Positions 35,102 to 45,007 of a DNA stretch of 64,000 bases are shown piece by piece. The position numbers and the translations under genes are program-made. Under the pieces are notes generated by a model. That model saw only the letters and a program-made list of their open reading frames with translations. It had not been told where the DNA came from and searched no databases. Positions within the stretch are counted from its first letter, which is position 1. Each line of letters begins with the position of its first letter. The stretch lies in NCBI RefSeq assembly GCF_029360585.1, contig NZ_JAQZSJ010000004.1:218467-282466 (forward strand). Direction: 5' to 3'. This DNA comes from Cohnella caldifontis. GTDB taxonomy: Bacteria; Bacillota; Bacilli; Paenibacillales; Paenibacillaceae.

Positions 35102-35130
35102 ATTAGATACGATACGTATCTCCATGTCAA
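35102..35130 (-). promoter_or_regulatory. Promoter plus dyad operator (third GATAC site)
   Basis: Minus-strand TTGACA (35130-35125), 17-bp spacer, TCTAAT (35107-35102). The dyad AGATAC-GATAC-GTATCT (35105-35121) overlaps spacer and -10. It reads toward the small Cys-rich protein and ABC transporter genes. The 355-base gap it sits in holds no other clear gene. Confidence 0.8.
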
Positions 35131-35333
35131 GGGTTTTTTGGGCATTCAGAAGCGGCTAGCAACTCGGACGTCTGGAGTCTCGCGATACTGACGTCTAAAA
35201 GACGGACATGAGGCGTAAACTGACAGAAGAAGCGTTCTATGAATTTTTTGCGACATTTTGTTTCAACCGATGAAAACATCATGCTTTCATATTATGATGG
35301 TAGATAATAGGGATACAGTTAGGAGAGAATCCG

Positions 35334-35702
35334 ATGAACATCGGCAATCGCATCGCGTTCCTCCGGGATCAGCGCGGTTGGACCCAGGAACAGTTGGCCG
35401 CATCGTTGGGAATTTCCCGGGCGGCTTTGTCTCACTACGAAAAAAACCGCCGGGAGCCCGATTCCGTCACCCTCACCAAAGTCGCCGATTTGTTCAAAGT
35501 GACCCTCGATTATTTGGTCGGCCGCACGGAGAATCCCCATATGAACATGGATGCGGACGTTGGCAGTTTCATCGACCATTTGGAGTTGTCCGACGAAGAG
35601 ATTTTGGAGAAGTTCGCTTTGACGATCGACGGCCGCAAGCTGACGGCCGATGAAGCCCGCCGGTTTATCGCTTTCGTGCGTGCCGAGCGCGCCATGAAAT
35701 AA
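35334..35702 (+). CDS. XRE-family HTH transcriptional regulator
   Basis: A 122-residue protein with an N-terminal Cro/C1-type helix-turn-helix (RIAFLRDQRGWTQEQLAASLGISRAALSHYEKNRREPD, about residues 6-43), then TLTKVADLFKVTLDYLVGRTE. A short C-terminal part (LSDEEILEKFALTIDGRKLTADEARRFIAFVRAER) probably mediates dimer contacts. AGGAGA lies before the ATG. It is divergent from, and 204 bases away from, the third GATAC dyad, so it is a candidate for its regulator. Confidence 0.93.
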   Translation: MNIGNRIAFLRDQRGWTQEQLAASLGISRAALSHYEKNRREPDSVTLTKVADLFKVTLDYLVGRTENPHMNMDADVGSFIDHLELSDEEILEKFALTIDGRKLTADEARRFIAFVRAERAMK

Positions 35703-35718
35703 TCCGCGCAAATGCTTG

Positions 35719-35769
35719 AACCCCCAAGAAGAATTTCGCCTGACCGGCGCTTCTTGAGGGTTTGTTTTT
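35719..35769 (+). terminator. Terminator after XRE gene
   Basis: AACCCCCAAGAAG pairs with CTTCTTGAGGGTT (one mismatch), followed by TGTTTTTA. It ends the regulator transcript. Confidence 0.8.
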
Positions 35770-35792
35770 ATGTTTGCGGAAAGCGGAATTCG

Positions 35793-35945
35793 TTATGTAG
35801 CGATTTTCTTATCTTCCCATTCCCTCCATTCTTGCGGCCAGCGTTCCACGTCCAATCCCATCTGCGCGAGTATTTTCCGAATGTCGATTTCGAGCTTGTG
35901 CCCTCCCTCGGAAGTCCCCAACCGCAAATCCTGCTCCATCCCCAT
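35793..35945 (-). CDS. Small unknown acidic protein
   Basis: A 50-residue candidate protein on the minus strand. It opens with MGMEQDLRLGTSEGG, has the helical stretch EIDIRKILAQMGLDVE and ends RWPQEWREWEDKKIAT. AGAGGA lies five to six bases before the ATG at 35945. The amphipathic, Glu/Trp-rich C-terminus looks like a real small helical protein. It sits convergent with the XRE regulator and could be a partner or unrelated. No family recognised. Confidence 0.5.
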   Translation of the reverse strand: MGMEQDLRLGTSEGGHKLEIDIRKILAQMGLDVERWPQEWREWEDKKIAT

Positions 35946-36090
35946 CCAAATCCTCTCACTGGTAAATGGATCCTAAAACATAAATTTATTATATGAAATG
36001 CTAAATGCAGAGGGTGTCGAGCGTTGGGGCCGATTCCTACTTTTTTCTCAGGAGTTTTGTCGAATGAACCTCGCGGAGCCGGAAAAGAAA

Positions 36091-36137
36091 GAAAAAACCG
36101 GACGGCTCCCCCCGCCGGCGGGAAGATTCGTCCGGTT
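36091..36137 (-). terminator. Terminator after gltB
   Basis: On the minus strand CCGGACG ... CGTCCGG closes a hairpin with an inner GC-rich stem, followed by TTTTTTC. It lies 22 bases after the glutamate synthase stop. Confidence 0.88.
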
Positions 36138-36159
36138 TGATTTGAATTGGTTTGCTGGT

Positions 36160-39100
36160 TTAGTTCCCGCCTACCCGGGACAAATCGCGCATATTGGCTT
36201 CGAAGGCGGCCAGCAGGGCTTGCTCTCCGCTCAAGCCTTGGGCCTGGACTTTCGCGATCTGTTCCATCATGCGTTTGTAGTCCTTCGGAATGACCTTGAC
36301 GATTTTGGGAAGGACCGCGTTCCAATCGGCGAGCACGGATTGGCCGAGTTCGCTGCCCGTATAAGCGGCGTGCTTCTCGATCATGCCGCGCACCTGCGCG
36401 ATCTCCTGCTCCTCTTCCAAGCTCTCCAAGAGAACCATCTCGAAGTTGCACCGGTTCACGAAGCTGCCGTCTTCATCGACGACGTACGCGATGCCGCCCG
36501 ACATGCCGGCCGCGAAGTTCCGTCCCGTACGGCCGAGCACGACAACGCGTCCGCCGGTCATGTATTCGCAGCCATGGTCGCCCACGCCTTCGACGACGAC
36601 GTTCGCGCCGCTGTTGCGGACCGCGAAGCGTTCGCCCGCGACGCCGCGGATGTAGGCTTCCCCGCTCGTCGCGCCGTAGAAGGCCGTGTTGCCGATGATG
36701 ATGTTCTCTTCGGCTTTGAACGTCGCCTTAGGAGAAGGATAAATGGCGATTTTGCCGCCGGACAATCCTTTGCCGACGTAGTCGTTCGCGTCGCCTTCCA
36801 GCGTCAGGGTCATGCCTTTCGGCACGAATGCTCCGAAGCTCTGGCCGGCGGTGCCGGTGAAGTGGAACTTGATCGTGTCCTCCGGCAGACCGTCCTTGCC
36901 GTGCCGCACGGTAACCTCGTGGCCGAGGATCGTGCCGACGACGCGGTTCGTGTTCTTGATCGGGAAGGAAGCTTCCACCCGCTCTCCGCGCTCCAACGCG
37001 GGGGCGGCCGCCGGCACGAGCTCCCGGACGTCCAGCGATTCCTCGAGCCCGTGGTTCTGGGACTTCACGTTGTAACGGCCCGATTCGCTCGGCAGCTCCG
37101 GCATGTGCAGCAGATTGGCCAGATCGATGCCCTGCGCTTTGAAATGGCTGACCGCTTTTTTCGTGTCCAGCCGGTCTACCCGGCCGACCATCTCGTTGAT
37201 CGTGCGGAACCCGAGCTGGGCCATGATTTCGCGAAGCTCCTGCGCGACGAAATACATGAAGTTGACCGTGTACTGCGGGTCGCCCATGAACTTCTGGCGA
37301 AGCTCCGGATTTTGCGTGGCGACGCCGACCGGGCAAGTGTCCAGATGGCAGACGCGCATCATGATGCAGCCCATCGTGACGAGCGGCGCGGTCGAGAAAC
37401 CGTACTCTTCGGCGCCGAGCAGCGCGGCGATCGCCAGGTCGCGGCCCGTCATCATTTTGCCGTCCGTTTCGACGACGACGCGGTCGCGCAGATTGTTCAG
37501 GATCAGCGTCTGATGCGTCTCGGCCAAGCCGAGTTCCCACGGCAGGCCCGCGTGGCGGATCGAACCGATCGGGGACGCCCCGGTGCCGCCGTCGTATCCG
37601 CTGACGAGGATGACGTCGGCGCGGCCTTTGGCCACGCCCGCGGCGATCGTGCCTACGCCGACCTCGGAAACGAGCTTGACGTTGATGCGGGCTTTCGGGT
37701 TCGCGTTCTTGAGATCGTGGATCAGCTCGGCCAAGTCCTCGATCGAATAGATGTCATGGTGCGGCGGCGGCGAAATCAGGCCGACGCCCGGCGTCGAGCC
37801 GCGGACTTCGGCGACCCACGGGTACACCTTCTTGCCCGGCAGCTGACCGCCTTCGCCCGGCTTCGCGCCTTGCGCCATCTTGATCTGGATTTCGTCCGCG
37901 TTGCTCAAGTAGTAGCTCGTCACGCCGAAACGTCCCGAGGCGACTTGCTTGATCGCGCTGCGGCGGGAATCGCCGTTCGCGTCCGGGATGAACCGGCGCG
38001 GATCTTCCCCGCCTTCGCCGGAGTTGGACTTGCCGCCGATACGGTTCATCGCGATCGCCAGCGCTTCGTGCGCTTCCTTGCTGATCGAGCCGAACGACAT
38101 CGCGCCGGTCTTGAACCGTTTCACGATCGACTCGACCGGTTCGACTTCCTCGATCGGCACCGGCGGCTGGTCGAACTTGAAGTCCAGCAGCGAGCGGAGC
38201 GTGCGGAGTTCTTCGTATTCGCCCTGCACGAGCGCCGAATATTTCTTGTACGTCTCGTAGCTGCCCGTCCGGGTCGCCATCTGCAGGGTGTGGATCGTTT
38301 TCGGGTTGAACAGGTGGTCTTCTCCGTCTTTGCGCCATTGGTAGTCGCCGCCGGAATCGAGCTCGCGGACGGCTCCTTCCTGCGTCGCGAAAGCGCGGAT
38401 ATGGGCCGCCAGCGTTTCTTGGGCGATCACGTCCAGGCCGACGCCCCCGATCCGGGACGGCGTCCAGGTGAAGTACCGGTCGATGACGTCCTGGTTCAAG
38501 CCGATGGCTTCGAAAATTTGCGCTCCGCGGTAAGACTGGATCGTGGAAATCCCCATTTTGGACAGGATTTTCACGACGCCTTTCGTGGCCGCCTTGATGA
38601 AGTTTTTGACCGCTTTCTCATGCGAGATGTTGCGGAGCATGCCCTGGCGGATCATGTCGTCCAGCGTCTCGAACGCCAAGTACGGGTTGACGGCGTTTAC
38701 GCCGTAACCGAGCAGCAAGGCGAAATGATGCACTTCGCGCGGCTCTCCGGATTCGAGCAGGATGCCGACTTTCGTCCGCGTGCCTTGCCGGATCAGATGG
38801 TGATGCAGCGCCGATACGGCCAGTAGGGAAGGAATCGCCGCGTTCTCGGCGTCCACGCCCTTGTCGGACAGGATCAGGATATTATGCCCTTTCGCGATGA
38901 CGCGGTCGGCCGCCGCGCACAGCTGGTCAAGCGCTTCGCGCAACCCTTGCTCGCCTTGGTCCGCCGGGAAGAAGATCGGCAGCGTGATCGATTTGAAGCC
39001 CGGCCGATGCACGTGGCGCAGCTTCGCGAAATCCTCGTTCGACAGTACCGGCGAATACAGCCGGATGTGGCGGCAGCTTTCCGGTTCCGGATTCAGCAGA

Positions 39101-40776
39101 TTGCGCTCCGGCCCGATGGACGTATAGGTTGAGGTAATGATTTCCTCGCGGATCGCGTCGATCGGCGGGTTCGTCACCTGAGCGAACAGCTGCTTGAAAT
39201 AGTTGAACAGACGCTGCGGGCGTTCGGACAACACGGCCAGCGGCGCATCGTAGCCCATGGACGCCAGCGGCTCGACGCCGGTCAGCGCCATCGGTTCCAT
39301 GATTTTGCGGATGTCCTCGAACGTGTAGCCGAACGCCTGCTGGCGCTGCTGCACCGTGGCGTGGTCCGGCTCCGGAAGCTCGGGCGCCTCCGGGAGGTCT
39401 TCGAGGTCCACGAGGTGTTCGTCCAGCCACTCGCGGTACGGATGCTCGGTCGCGATCGCGCGCTTCACTTCTTCGTCCGAGATGATGCGCCCTTCCTTCG
39501 TGTCGACGAGCAGCATCCGGCCCGGGCGCAGCCGGTCCTTCAGCACGATGTCTTCGGGCGGAATCTCGATGACGCCGGCTTCGGAGGCCATGACGATGAC
39601 GTCGTCTTTCGTCACGTAGTAACGGGCCGGGCGAAGGCCGTTGCGGTCCAGCACGGCGCCGATCTGCACGCCGTCGGTGAAGCCCATCGCCGCGGGGCCG
39701 TCCCACGGCTCCATCAGGGTCGCGTGATATTCGTAGAAAGCTTTCTTGTCCGGATCCATGCGTTCGTCGTTCTGCCACGGTTCCGGCACCATCATCATGG
39801 CGCAATGAGCCAAAGAACGGCCGGCCAAGTACATGAACTCGAACGTGTTGTCGAACATCGCGGTATCGGAACCGTCCGGCGCGATGATCGGCAGCACCTT
39901 CTCGAGGTCGTCGCCGAACAGCTCGGAGGCGAACAGCGTCTGCCGGGCATGCATCCAGTTGATGTTGCCGCGCAGCGTGTTGATCTCGCCGTTGTGGATC
40001 ATATAATGGAACGGATGCGCGCGCTCCCAGCTGGGGAACGTGTTGGTCGAGAACCGCGAGTGAACGAGCGCCATGGCGGTCTCGACGTCGGGATCGTGAA
40101 GCTCCGGGTAGAAGCTGCCGACCTGCTCCGTCGTCAGCATGCCTTTGTATACGATCTTCTTGCTGGAGAGGCTCGGGAAATAGAAGGAATCGGCTCCTTC
40201 CATGTCGTCCGCATAACGGATCGCCTTCTCCGCCCGCTTGCGGATGACGTACAGCTTGCGCTCGAACGCCATGTCGTCCGGGCCCGCGAGCGCTTCCGAT
40301 CGGCCGATGAAGACCTGGCGCACGAACGGTTTCACGCGGACCGCGGATTCCCCGAGCTTGCGGTCGTCGGTCGGAACCGTCCGCCAGCCGAGCACCGTCT
40401 GGCCTTCTTCCGCCGCGATGGTTTCGAAGATTTCCTCATGCTTGCGGCGGACTGCCTCGTCTTGCGGCAGGAACACCATGCCGACCGCGTAAGCGCCCGA
40501 TTCCGGCAGCGAGAAGCCCAGCTTCGCGGTTTCCCGGGAGAAAAACTTATGCGGAATCTGCAGCAGGATGCCCGCTCCGTCCCCGGAGTTCGGCTCGCTG
40601 CCCTGACCGCCGCGATGCTCCATATTGATCAGCAGGGACAAGGCCTGCTCTACGATCTCATGCGACTTGCGCCCTTTGATATGGGCGACGAACCCCATCC
40701 CGCAGGCATCGTGCTCGTAGCTCGGATCGTACATGCCCTGCTTCGGCGGCAAACCTCTCACGATCTCAGTCATCAT
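36160..40776 (-). CDS. gltB: Glutamate synthase, large subunit
   Basis: A 1538-residue NADPH-type glutamate synthase large subunit, which moves the glutamine amide to 2-oxoglutarate to give two glutamates. The class II amidotransferase Cys is in [11 protein letters not shown] (about residue 25), so a short propeptide is cut off. The FMN/synthase region has [13 protein letters not shown], and the 3Fe-4S cysteines are in [16 protein letters not shown] (about residue 1140). The C-terminal GXGXG region holds [17 protein letters not shown]. The small subunit is not in the window. GAGG lies seven bases before the ATG. Confidence 0.98.
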   Translation of the reverse strand: MMTEIVRGLPPKQGMYDPSYEHDACGMGFVAHIKGRKSHEIVEQALSLLINMEHRGGQGSEPNSGDGAGILLQIPHKFFSRETAKLGFSLPESGAYAVGMVFLPQDEAVRRKHEEIFETIAAEEGQTVLGWRTVPTDDRKLGESAVRVKPFVRQVFIGRSEALAGPDDMAFERKLYVIRKRAEKAIRYADDMEGADSFYFPSLSSKKIVYKGMLTTEQVGSFYPELHDPDVETAMALVHSRFSTNTFPSWERAHPFHYMIHNGEINTLRGNINWMHARQTLFASELFGDDLEKVLPIIAPDGSDTAMFDNTFEFMYLAGRSLAHCAMMMVPEPWQNDERMDPDKKAFYEYHATLMEPWDGPAAMGFTDGVQIGAVLDRNGLRPARYYVTKDDVIVMASEAGVIEIPPEDIVLKDRLRPGRMLLVDTKEGRIISDEEVKRAIATEHPYREWLDEHLVDLEDLPEAPELPEPDHATVQQRQQAFGYTFEDIRKIMEPMALTGVEPLASMGYDAPLAVLSERPQRLFNYFKQLFAQVTNPPIDAIREEIITSTYTSIGPERNLLNPEPESCRHIRLYSPVLSNEDFAKLRHVHRPGFKSITLPIFFPADQGEQGLREALDQLCAAADRVIAKGHNILILSDKGVDAENAAIPSLLAVSALHHHLIRQGTRTKVGILLESGEPREVHHFALLLGYGVNAVNPYLAFETLDDMIRQGMLRNISHEKAVKNFIKAATKGVVKILSKMGISTIQSYRGAQIFEAIGLNQDVIDRYFTWTPSRIGGVGLDVIAQETLAAHIRAFATQEGAVRELDSGGDYQWRKDGEDHLFNPKTIHTLQMATRTGSYETYKKYSALVQGEYEELRTLRSLLDFKFDQPPVPIEEVEPVESIVKRFKTGAMSFGSISKEAHEALAIAMNRIGGKSNSGEGGEDPRRFIPDANGDSRRSAIKQVASGRFGVTSYYLSNADEIQIKMAQGAKPGEGGQLPGKKVYPWVAEVRGSTPGVGLISPPPHHDIYSIEDLAELIHDLKNANPKARINVKLVSEVGVGTIAAGVAKGRADVILVSGYDGGTGASPIGSIRHAGLPWELGLAETHQTLILNNLRDRVVVETDGKMMTGRDLAIAALLGAEEYGFSTAPLVTMGCIMMRVCHLDTCPVGVATQNPELRQKFMGDPQYTVNFMYFVAQELREIMAQLGFRTINEMVGRVDRLDTKKAVSHFKAQGIDLANLLHMPELPSESGRYNVKSQNHGLEESLDVRELVPAAAPALERGERVEASFPIKNTNRVVGTILGHEVTVRHGKDGLPEDTIKFHFTGTAGQSFGAFVPKGMTLTLEGDANDYVGKGLSGGKIAIYPSPKATFKAEENIIIGNTAFYGATSGEAYIRGVAGERFAVRNSGANVVVEGVGDHGCEYMTGGRVVVLGRTGRNFAAGMSGGIAYVVDEDGSFVNRCNFEMVLLESLEEEQEIAQVRGMIEKHAAYTGSELGQSVLADWNAVLPKIVKVIPKDYKRMMEQIAKVQAQGLSGEQALLAAFEANMRDLSRVGGN

Positions 40777-41066
40777 TCGTAACCTCGCTATTACAAGTAT
40801 TTTGAACAGGTGCGGCAGATCGGCGCTTCATTTCCCGGACGAATTGACCTACAATGAAAATAAGTGCCGTTTCGGCGGATTTCTTGTCAGGAACGATTGA
40901 AAGCGGGCTTGTCATACAGACAATATTCATAATTATTCATCGTAGATTATTATGTTATTTTAACACCACGTGAAGTTTTATGGCAATTTAATATTTTTAT
41001 GGCGCCGATAAGCGACGCTTGGGAGAGCGGGGTTTTCGCACCTGAAAAATCGGGAGGATTGCGGGG
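40777..41066. promoter_or_regulatory. Divergent intergenic region, gltB / GDSL hydrolase
   Basis: An AT-rich 290-base gap between divergent genes. It contains a dyad TGTTATTTTAACA (40953-40965). No exact TnrA or GltC site was recognised. Promoters for both genes must lie here but were not assigned with confidence. Confidence 0.35.
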
Positions 41067-42383
41067 ATGTTAAACGTTCGGCGGCAAATGCTGGGCGCGG
41101 CGCTCGCCATGGCCGTCCTGGCGGCGGGATTGGCGGGATTCGGGGCCGCGAAGGCGCAGGCGGAAAGCGCGGAGGCGGGCTCCGCGTACCGGATCGTCGC
41201 GATCGGCGACTCGCTGGCGGTCGGGTACCAGCCGGGGATGTCGGAATCGTCGGTTCCGTACGGCTTTGCCGACCGGTTGTACGAGCAAGCGCTGTTCCGC
41301 GGAGATGCGGCTCTCGCGAATTACGGGATCATCGGGCTGCGTTCCGAAGGACTGCTCCGCTTGCTGCAAGGCGCTTCGGCCGGTAAATCGCTGAAAGCCG
41401 CCCAACTCGACGATTTCTCGAAGTACCCGGAGCGCGAAAGGCTGGAAGTGCTGGCGGACGGCGTCGGGGCCCGAACGGCGGAGCTCAAGGCATCGCTGGC
41501 GGATGCCGATCTCGTCGTCGTCACGGTCGGTGCCAACGACTTCAGCGATTATCTCCAGTCGCTCCTGACGCTTCCCAAAAAGGAAGCCGTTTCCTCGCTC
41601 GAAGGAAATTTCAGCATACTCCTGAATAATTATGCAGAAAACGCCGAGCAAGTCCTTCGCCTGACCGCCAAACTCGCGCCGCGCGCCCGCATCCTCTTCA
41701 GCGACCAATACTTGCCCCTTCCCCAGTTGTTCGCTCCCGGGCTCTACGACGTCTTGTACGAGAAGGCGGTAGGCCCGATCACGGCGGCGGTCGACTCGCT
41801 CGCCGCCAAGCTTCGAGAAGAAGGCATCCGCGCGGATGCGGTACATGTGGCGGACAAATTCAAGGGCAAGGAAGGCAGCATGACGCATATGGCAATCCAG
41901 CTTGGCGGCGTTTCGCAGCCGGATAACCATCCTAACGACGAAGGCTATGAAGCGATAGCCGAAGCGTTCGCGCAAGCGGTCTGGCAAGAATACCGGAAAC
42001 CGGGGCCGAGGCCGGCCGGCGTTCCGATCTCGGTGATCGTGGCCGGCAAGGAATCGGAGACGGACTATCATCCGGTCCTTAAGCCTCCGGGCATCACGTT
42101 CGTGGCGCTGCGCGACATCTCGGACGCCATGGGCGCCGAGCTGCAATGGGACGATGGAACCCAAACCGCGACCTTCCGCCTGAAAGGCCGGGTCGTGTCC
42201 GTCACGATCGGCGCAGAGACGATGACCGTGGACGGGACGGAGCGTTCGATTCCCGCGCCCGCTTATCTTCAGCCCGTCGGCAAGGAAAAGAAAACGTATG
42301 TCCCGCTCGCGGTGATCGCCGACGGACTCGGCTTCCGCGTGAAGTACAGCAAACCTTTGCAGACGGCCTTCATCAATGCGTAA
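41067..42383 (+). CDS. Secreted SGNH/GDSL hydrolase with Cu-amine-oxidase-like domain
   Basis: A 438-residue protein. The signal peptide covers about residues 1-33 (basic start, AALAMAVLAAGLAGFGAAKAQA). The SGNH esterase/lipase domain has IVAIGDSLAVGY (nucleophile Ser, about 49), VTVGANDFS (about 157) and DNHPNDEGY with the catalytic Asp/His. Residues about 330-438 form a copper-amine-oxidase-N-like domain (GITFVALRDISDAMGAELQWDDGTQ...YVPLAVIADGLGF), a module common on exported proteins in Paenibacillaceae. GGGAGG lies upstream of the ATG. It likely works on envelope or external esters. Confidence 0.93.
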   Translation: MLNVRRQMLGAALAMAVLAAGLAGFGAAKAQAESAEAGSAYRIVAIGDSLAVGYQPGMSESSVPYGFADRLYEQALFRGDAALANYGIIGLRSEGLLRLLQGASAGKSLKAAQLDDFSKYPERERLEVLADGVGARTAELKASLADADLVVVTVGANDFSDYLQSLLTLPKKEAVSSLEGNFSILLNNYAENAEQVLRLTAKLAPRARILFSDQYLPLPQLFAPGLYDVLYEKAVGPITAAVDSLAAKLREEGIRADAVHVADKFKGKEGSMTHMAIQLGGVSQPDNHPNDEGYEAIAEAFAQAVWQEYRKPGPRPAGVPISVIVAGKESETDYHPVLKPPGITFVALRDISDAMGAELQWDDGTQTATFRLKGRVVSVTIGAETMTVDGTERSIPAPAYLQPVGKEKKTYVPLAVIADGLGFRVKYSKPLQTAFINA

Positions 42384-42429
42384 AACTAGCATACCCGATT
42401 TTGCCGGATTTCCCAATCGCCGCATGACC

Positions 42430-42475
42430 AAGAAGCCGTTCCCTCGATGCTGCGGGGGAACGGCTTCTTCTTTAC
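42430..42475. terminator. Bidirectional terminator
   Basis: A 14-bp perfect stem AAGAAGCCGTTCCC / GGGAACGGCTTCTT with a 12-base loop and T-rich 3' side, between the convergent GDSL and Ig-like genes. Confidence 0.88.
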
Positions 42476-42501
42476 TGGACGACTTCTGAATTCGCCAAAA
42501 C

Positions 42502-44847
42502 TTATTTAACCGTTACGATCACTTTCGTGTTTTTGCCCGCGAAGGCGGCGGTGATCGTCGCTTTCCCTTTGCCGGTCGCCTTGACGATTCCGTCTTTGAC
42601 GGTAACCACCGTGATCTTGGACGAAGTCCACAGGGAAGGTACCGTGACGTCCGCTTCCGAACCGTCGGCGTATGTCGCCGTCGCGGTCAGTTTCATTTGT
42701 TGGCCGACCTTCAAGGTAATGCTCACTTCGTTCGTTTGGTAATATTTCAGGGTGTCCACGTCGACCGCGACCTTCGCCGATTTGCCCGCGTATTTGACGG
42801 TCACCGTCGTTTTCCCCGGACCTGCGGCCGTGATCTTCCCGCTCTTGACCGTCGCGATGCGGAACGCCGTCGTAGCCCAATCCGCCTGGTTCGTCACGTC
42901 CAAAGTTTTGCCGTCGACGAAGGTGGCGACGACTTTCACTTGAGCGCTGCCGCCCGTCTTCAGGGACACGCTCAAATCCGAAACTTCGATTTTGGTCACC
43001 TGGTCCACGCGCACGGTGATCGCGACGGATTGCCCGCCGTACGTCGCCGTGATCGTCGCGTTGCCCTGGCCGTAAGCCGTGACGAGCCCTTTCTTGACGT
43101 CGGCGACGGTCGGCTTGTTCGACAGCCATTTCGCTTCGGCCGTGACATCCCGCGAGACGCCGCTCGCGTCCGTCGCCGTCAGCTTCACTTGCTCGCTGTT
43201 GCCGAGCGACAAGGAGAGCAGCCGGGAACTCGGCTCCAGCTCGGCGGCCAAACCGACGTTGACCGTGATTTTAACCGTCATCTCGCCGAACGAGGCGGTG
43301 ATCGTAGCCGTGCCTTGGGCAACGCCCGTAATGAGGCCGTCCTTTACCGTCGCCTTGCTCTCGTCCGACGAGGTCCAAGTCGCGGCTTCCGTGACCGTAT
43401 CCGTATGCTCATCCGCGTATTGGGCCGTCAGCACCGCTTGGTAGTCTTCCTCGACGCCGATGCTCACCGATTTGGAGGAGGCCGTCAGCTTGGACGGCAG
43501 GTCGACGGAGACGGAGACGGAAGCGCTCTTGCCGCCGTACGTCCCTTTGATGACCGCCGCGCCCATCGAGAACGTGACGATCTGCCCGTTCAGCACGAGA
43601 GCGACCTCGTCCTTGCTCGTCGTCCATGTCGCGATGGAAGTCACGTCCTCCGTCGAGCCGTCCGCGTAAGTCGCCGTAAGCTTCACTTCGGCTTTTTCCT
43701 TGGCCTTCAGCGTGATTTTCGACGGGTTGATGTCCAAATACCGGGGGGTATCGACGTCAACGGCGATCTCGACCGTTTTGCCGTTATACGTCCCTTTAAC
43801 GGTCGCCGTACCGGATTTGACGCCGGTGATCAGCCCCTTGTTCACGAAGGCGACGGACTCGTTGCTCGACGTCCAGGTCGCGCTGGCCGTGACGTCCGTC
43901 TCGTTGCCGTCCGCGTTCACCGCGGTCAGCTTCAATTGGCGGGTTTGCGCAACGTGCAGGAATACGCTGTCCGCATCGACGCCCAGCTTCATCGTCTTGT
44001 CCACGTCGACCGAGATCGTCGTCTTCTTCGTTCCGTATTCCGCCGTGATCGTGGCCGTACCGGAGCCGTATCCTTTGATGACCCCGTTCACGGCGCCGGC
44101 GACTTCATCGTCGCTGGAGGACCACTTCGCCTCGCTCGTCACGTTTCTCGTCGTGCCGTCGGGATACGTGGCCGTCAGCGTGATCGACTGCGTTCCTTGC
44201 AGCAGAAGCGACACTTGCTTTTTGTCCGCTTCCACGCGGTTCACGATCTCTACGTTCACGTCGACCGTGACCGATTTCGAGCCGTATTGGGCGGTAATCA
44301 CGGCGGTACCGGAAGAAAGGCCGGTTACCTTGCCGTTCACGACCGTCGCGACTTTCTCGTTGCTGGACGTCCAGTCCGCTTTGTCGGCCACGTTTTCGGT
44401 CGAATTATCGCTGTACGTCGCCGTAAGGCCGATGGTCGCCGAATCGTTCTTGCGCAAATTGAGCGTCTGGGCGTCTTTCGTCAGCGCCTTCACTTTTTTG
44501 GTGACGATGACATTCACCGATTGCGACATGTCCTCGTACACGGCGACGATCGTCGCGGTACCTTCGGTCTTGGCGGTGATCGTTCCGTTATAGACCGAGG
44601 CCACGGCCGCGTTCTCGCTGCTCCAATCGGTGTACACGGTTACGTTCTTCGTCGAACTATCGCTGTAGACCCCCGTGGCGGTCAAAGTAAACGTCGAGCC
44701 GATTTCCAACGTGACGTCGCTGGCCGACAAAATCAGCTTGGACAACGTGACGGTCGCCGCGCCGGCAACGGACGCGAAGCTCCCGGCTATGAGCGCAACC
44801 GCAAGCCATGCGGTCAAGATCTTGTTCCAAAGCGTTCGTGATGCCAA
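42502..44847 (-). CDS. Secreted protein of nine Ig-like (Big_2) repeats
   Basis: A 781-residue exported protein. The signal peptide is about residues 1-30 (ILTAWLAVALIAGSFASVAGA). Nine bacterial Ig-like units of about 82 residues follow, each with LTATYxDGxxxxVTxxAxWTSSxxxVAxVxxGxITGxxxGxATITAxYxGK. No enzymatic domain, LPXTG or SLH anchor is visible. It is probably an adhesin-like or matrix protein. The start is a TTG at 44847, ten bases after AGGAGG; an in-frame TTG nine bases earlier is too close to that site. Confidence 0.9.
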   Translation of the reverse strand: MASRTLWNKILTAWLAVALIAGSFASVAGAATVTLSKLILSASDVTLEIGSTFTLTATGVYSDSSTKNVTVYTDWSSENAAVASVYNGTITAKTEGTATIVAVYEDMSQSVNVIVTKKVKALTKDAQTLNLRKNDSATIGLTATYSDNSTENVADKADWTSSNEKVATVVNGKVTGLSSGTAVITAQYGSKSVTVDVNVEIVNRVEADKKQVSLLLQGTQSITLTATYPDGTTRNVTSEAKWSSSDDEVAGAVNGVIKGYGSGTATITAEYGTKKTTISVDVDKTMKLGVDADSVFLHVAQTRQLKLTAVNADGNETDVTASATWTSSNESVAFVNKGLITGVKSGTATVKGTYNGKTVEIAVDVDTPRYLDINPSKITLKAKEKAEVKLTATYADGSTEDVTSIATWTTSKDEVALVLNGQIVTFSMGAAVIKGTYGGKSASVSVSVDLPSKLTASSKSVSIGVEEDYQAVLTAQYADEHTDTVTEAATWTSSDESKATVKDGLITGVAQGTATITASFGEMTVKITVNVGLAAELEPSSRLLSLSLGNSEQVKLTATDASGVSRDVTAEAKWLSNKPTVADVKKGLVTAYGQGNATITATYGGQSVAITVRVDQVTKIEVSDLSVSLKTGGSAQVKVVATFVDGKTLDVTNQADWATTAFRIATVKSGKITAAGPGKTTVTVKYAGKSAKVAVDVDTLKYYQTNEVSITLKVGQQMKLTATATYADGSEADVTVPSLWTSSKITVVTVKDGIVKATGKGKATITAAFAGKNTKVIVTVK

Positions 44848-44956
44848 GTCGATCAAACCTCCTGCAAGTCCGGGACGCGCGAAGCCTTCCTTCGAATCCC
44901 ATTTTTGTCGTCTTCCTTCTTATCGGCGCTTGGGCGCGATATGTTTAGCCGGTCCG

Positions 44957-45000
44957 AAAGCAAAAAGCCGTCCGCCGGTACTTGAAACCGGACGAACGGC
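44957..45000 (-). terminator. Terminator after YhgE/Pip gene
   Basis: On the minus strand GCCGTTCGTCCGGT and ACCGGCGGACGGC form an imperfect GC-rich stem with a short loop, followed by TTTTTGC. Confidence 0.75.
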
Positions 45001-45007
45001 GATTGTT

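Noticed and set aside
35998..38826. 942-codon open frame opposite gltB
   Set aside because: It is the antisense shadow of a high-GC gene; composition is Arg/Asp/His-rich without domains, and gltB is unmistakable.
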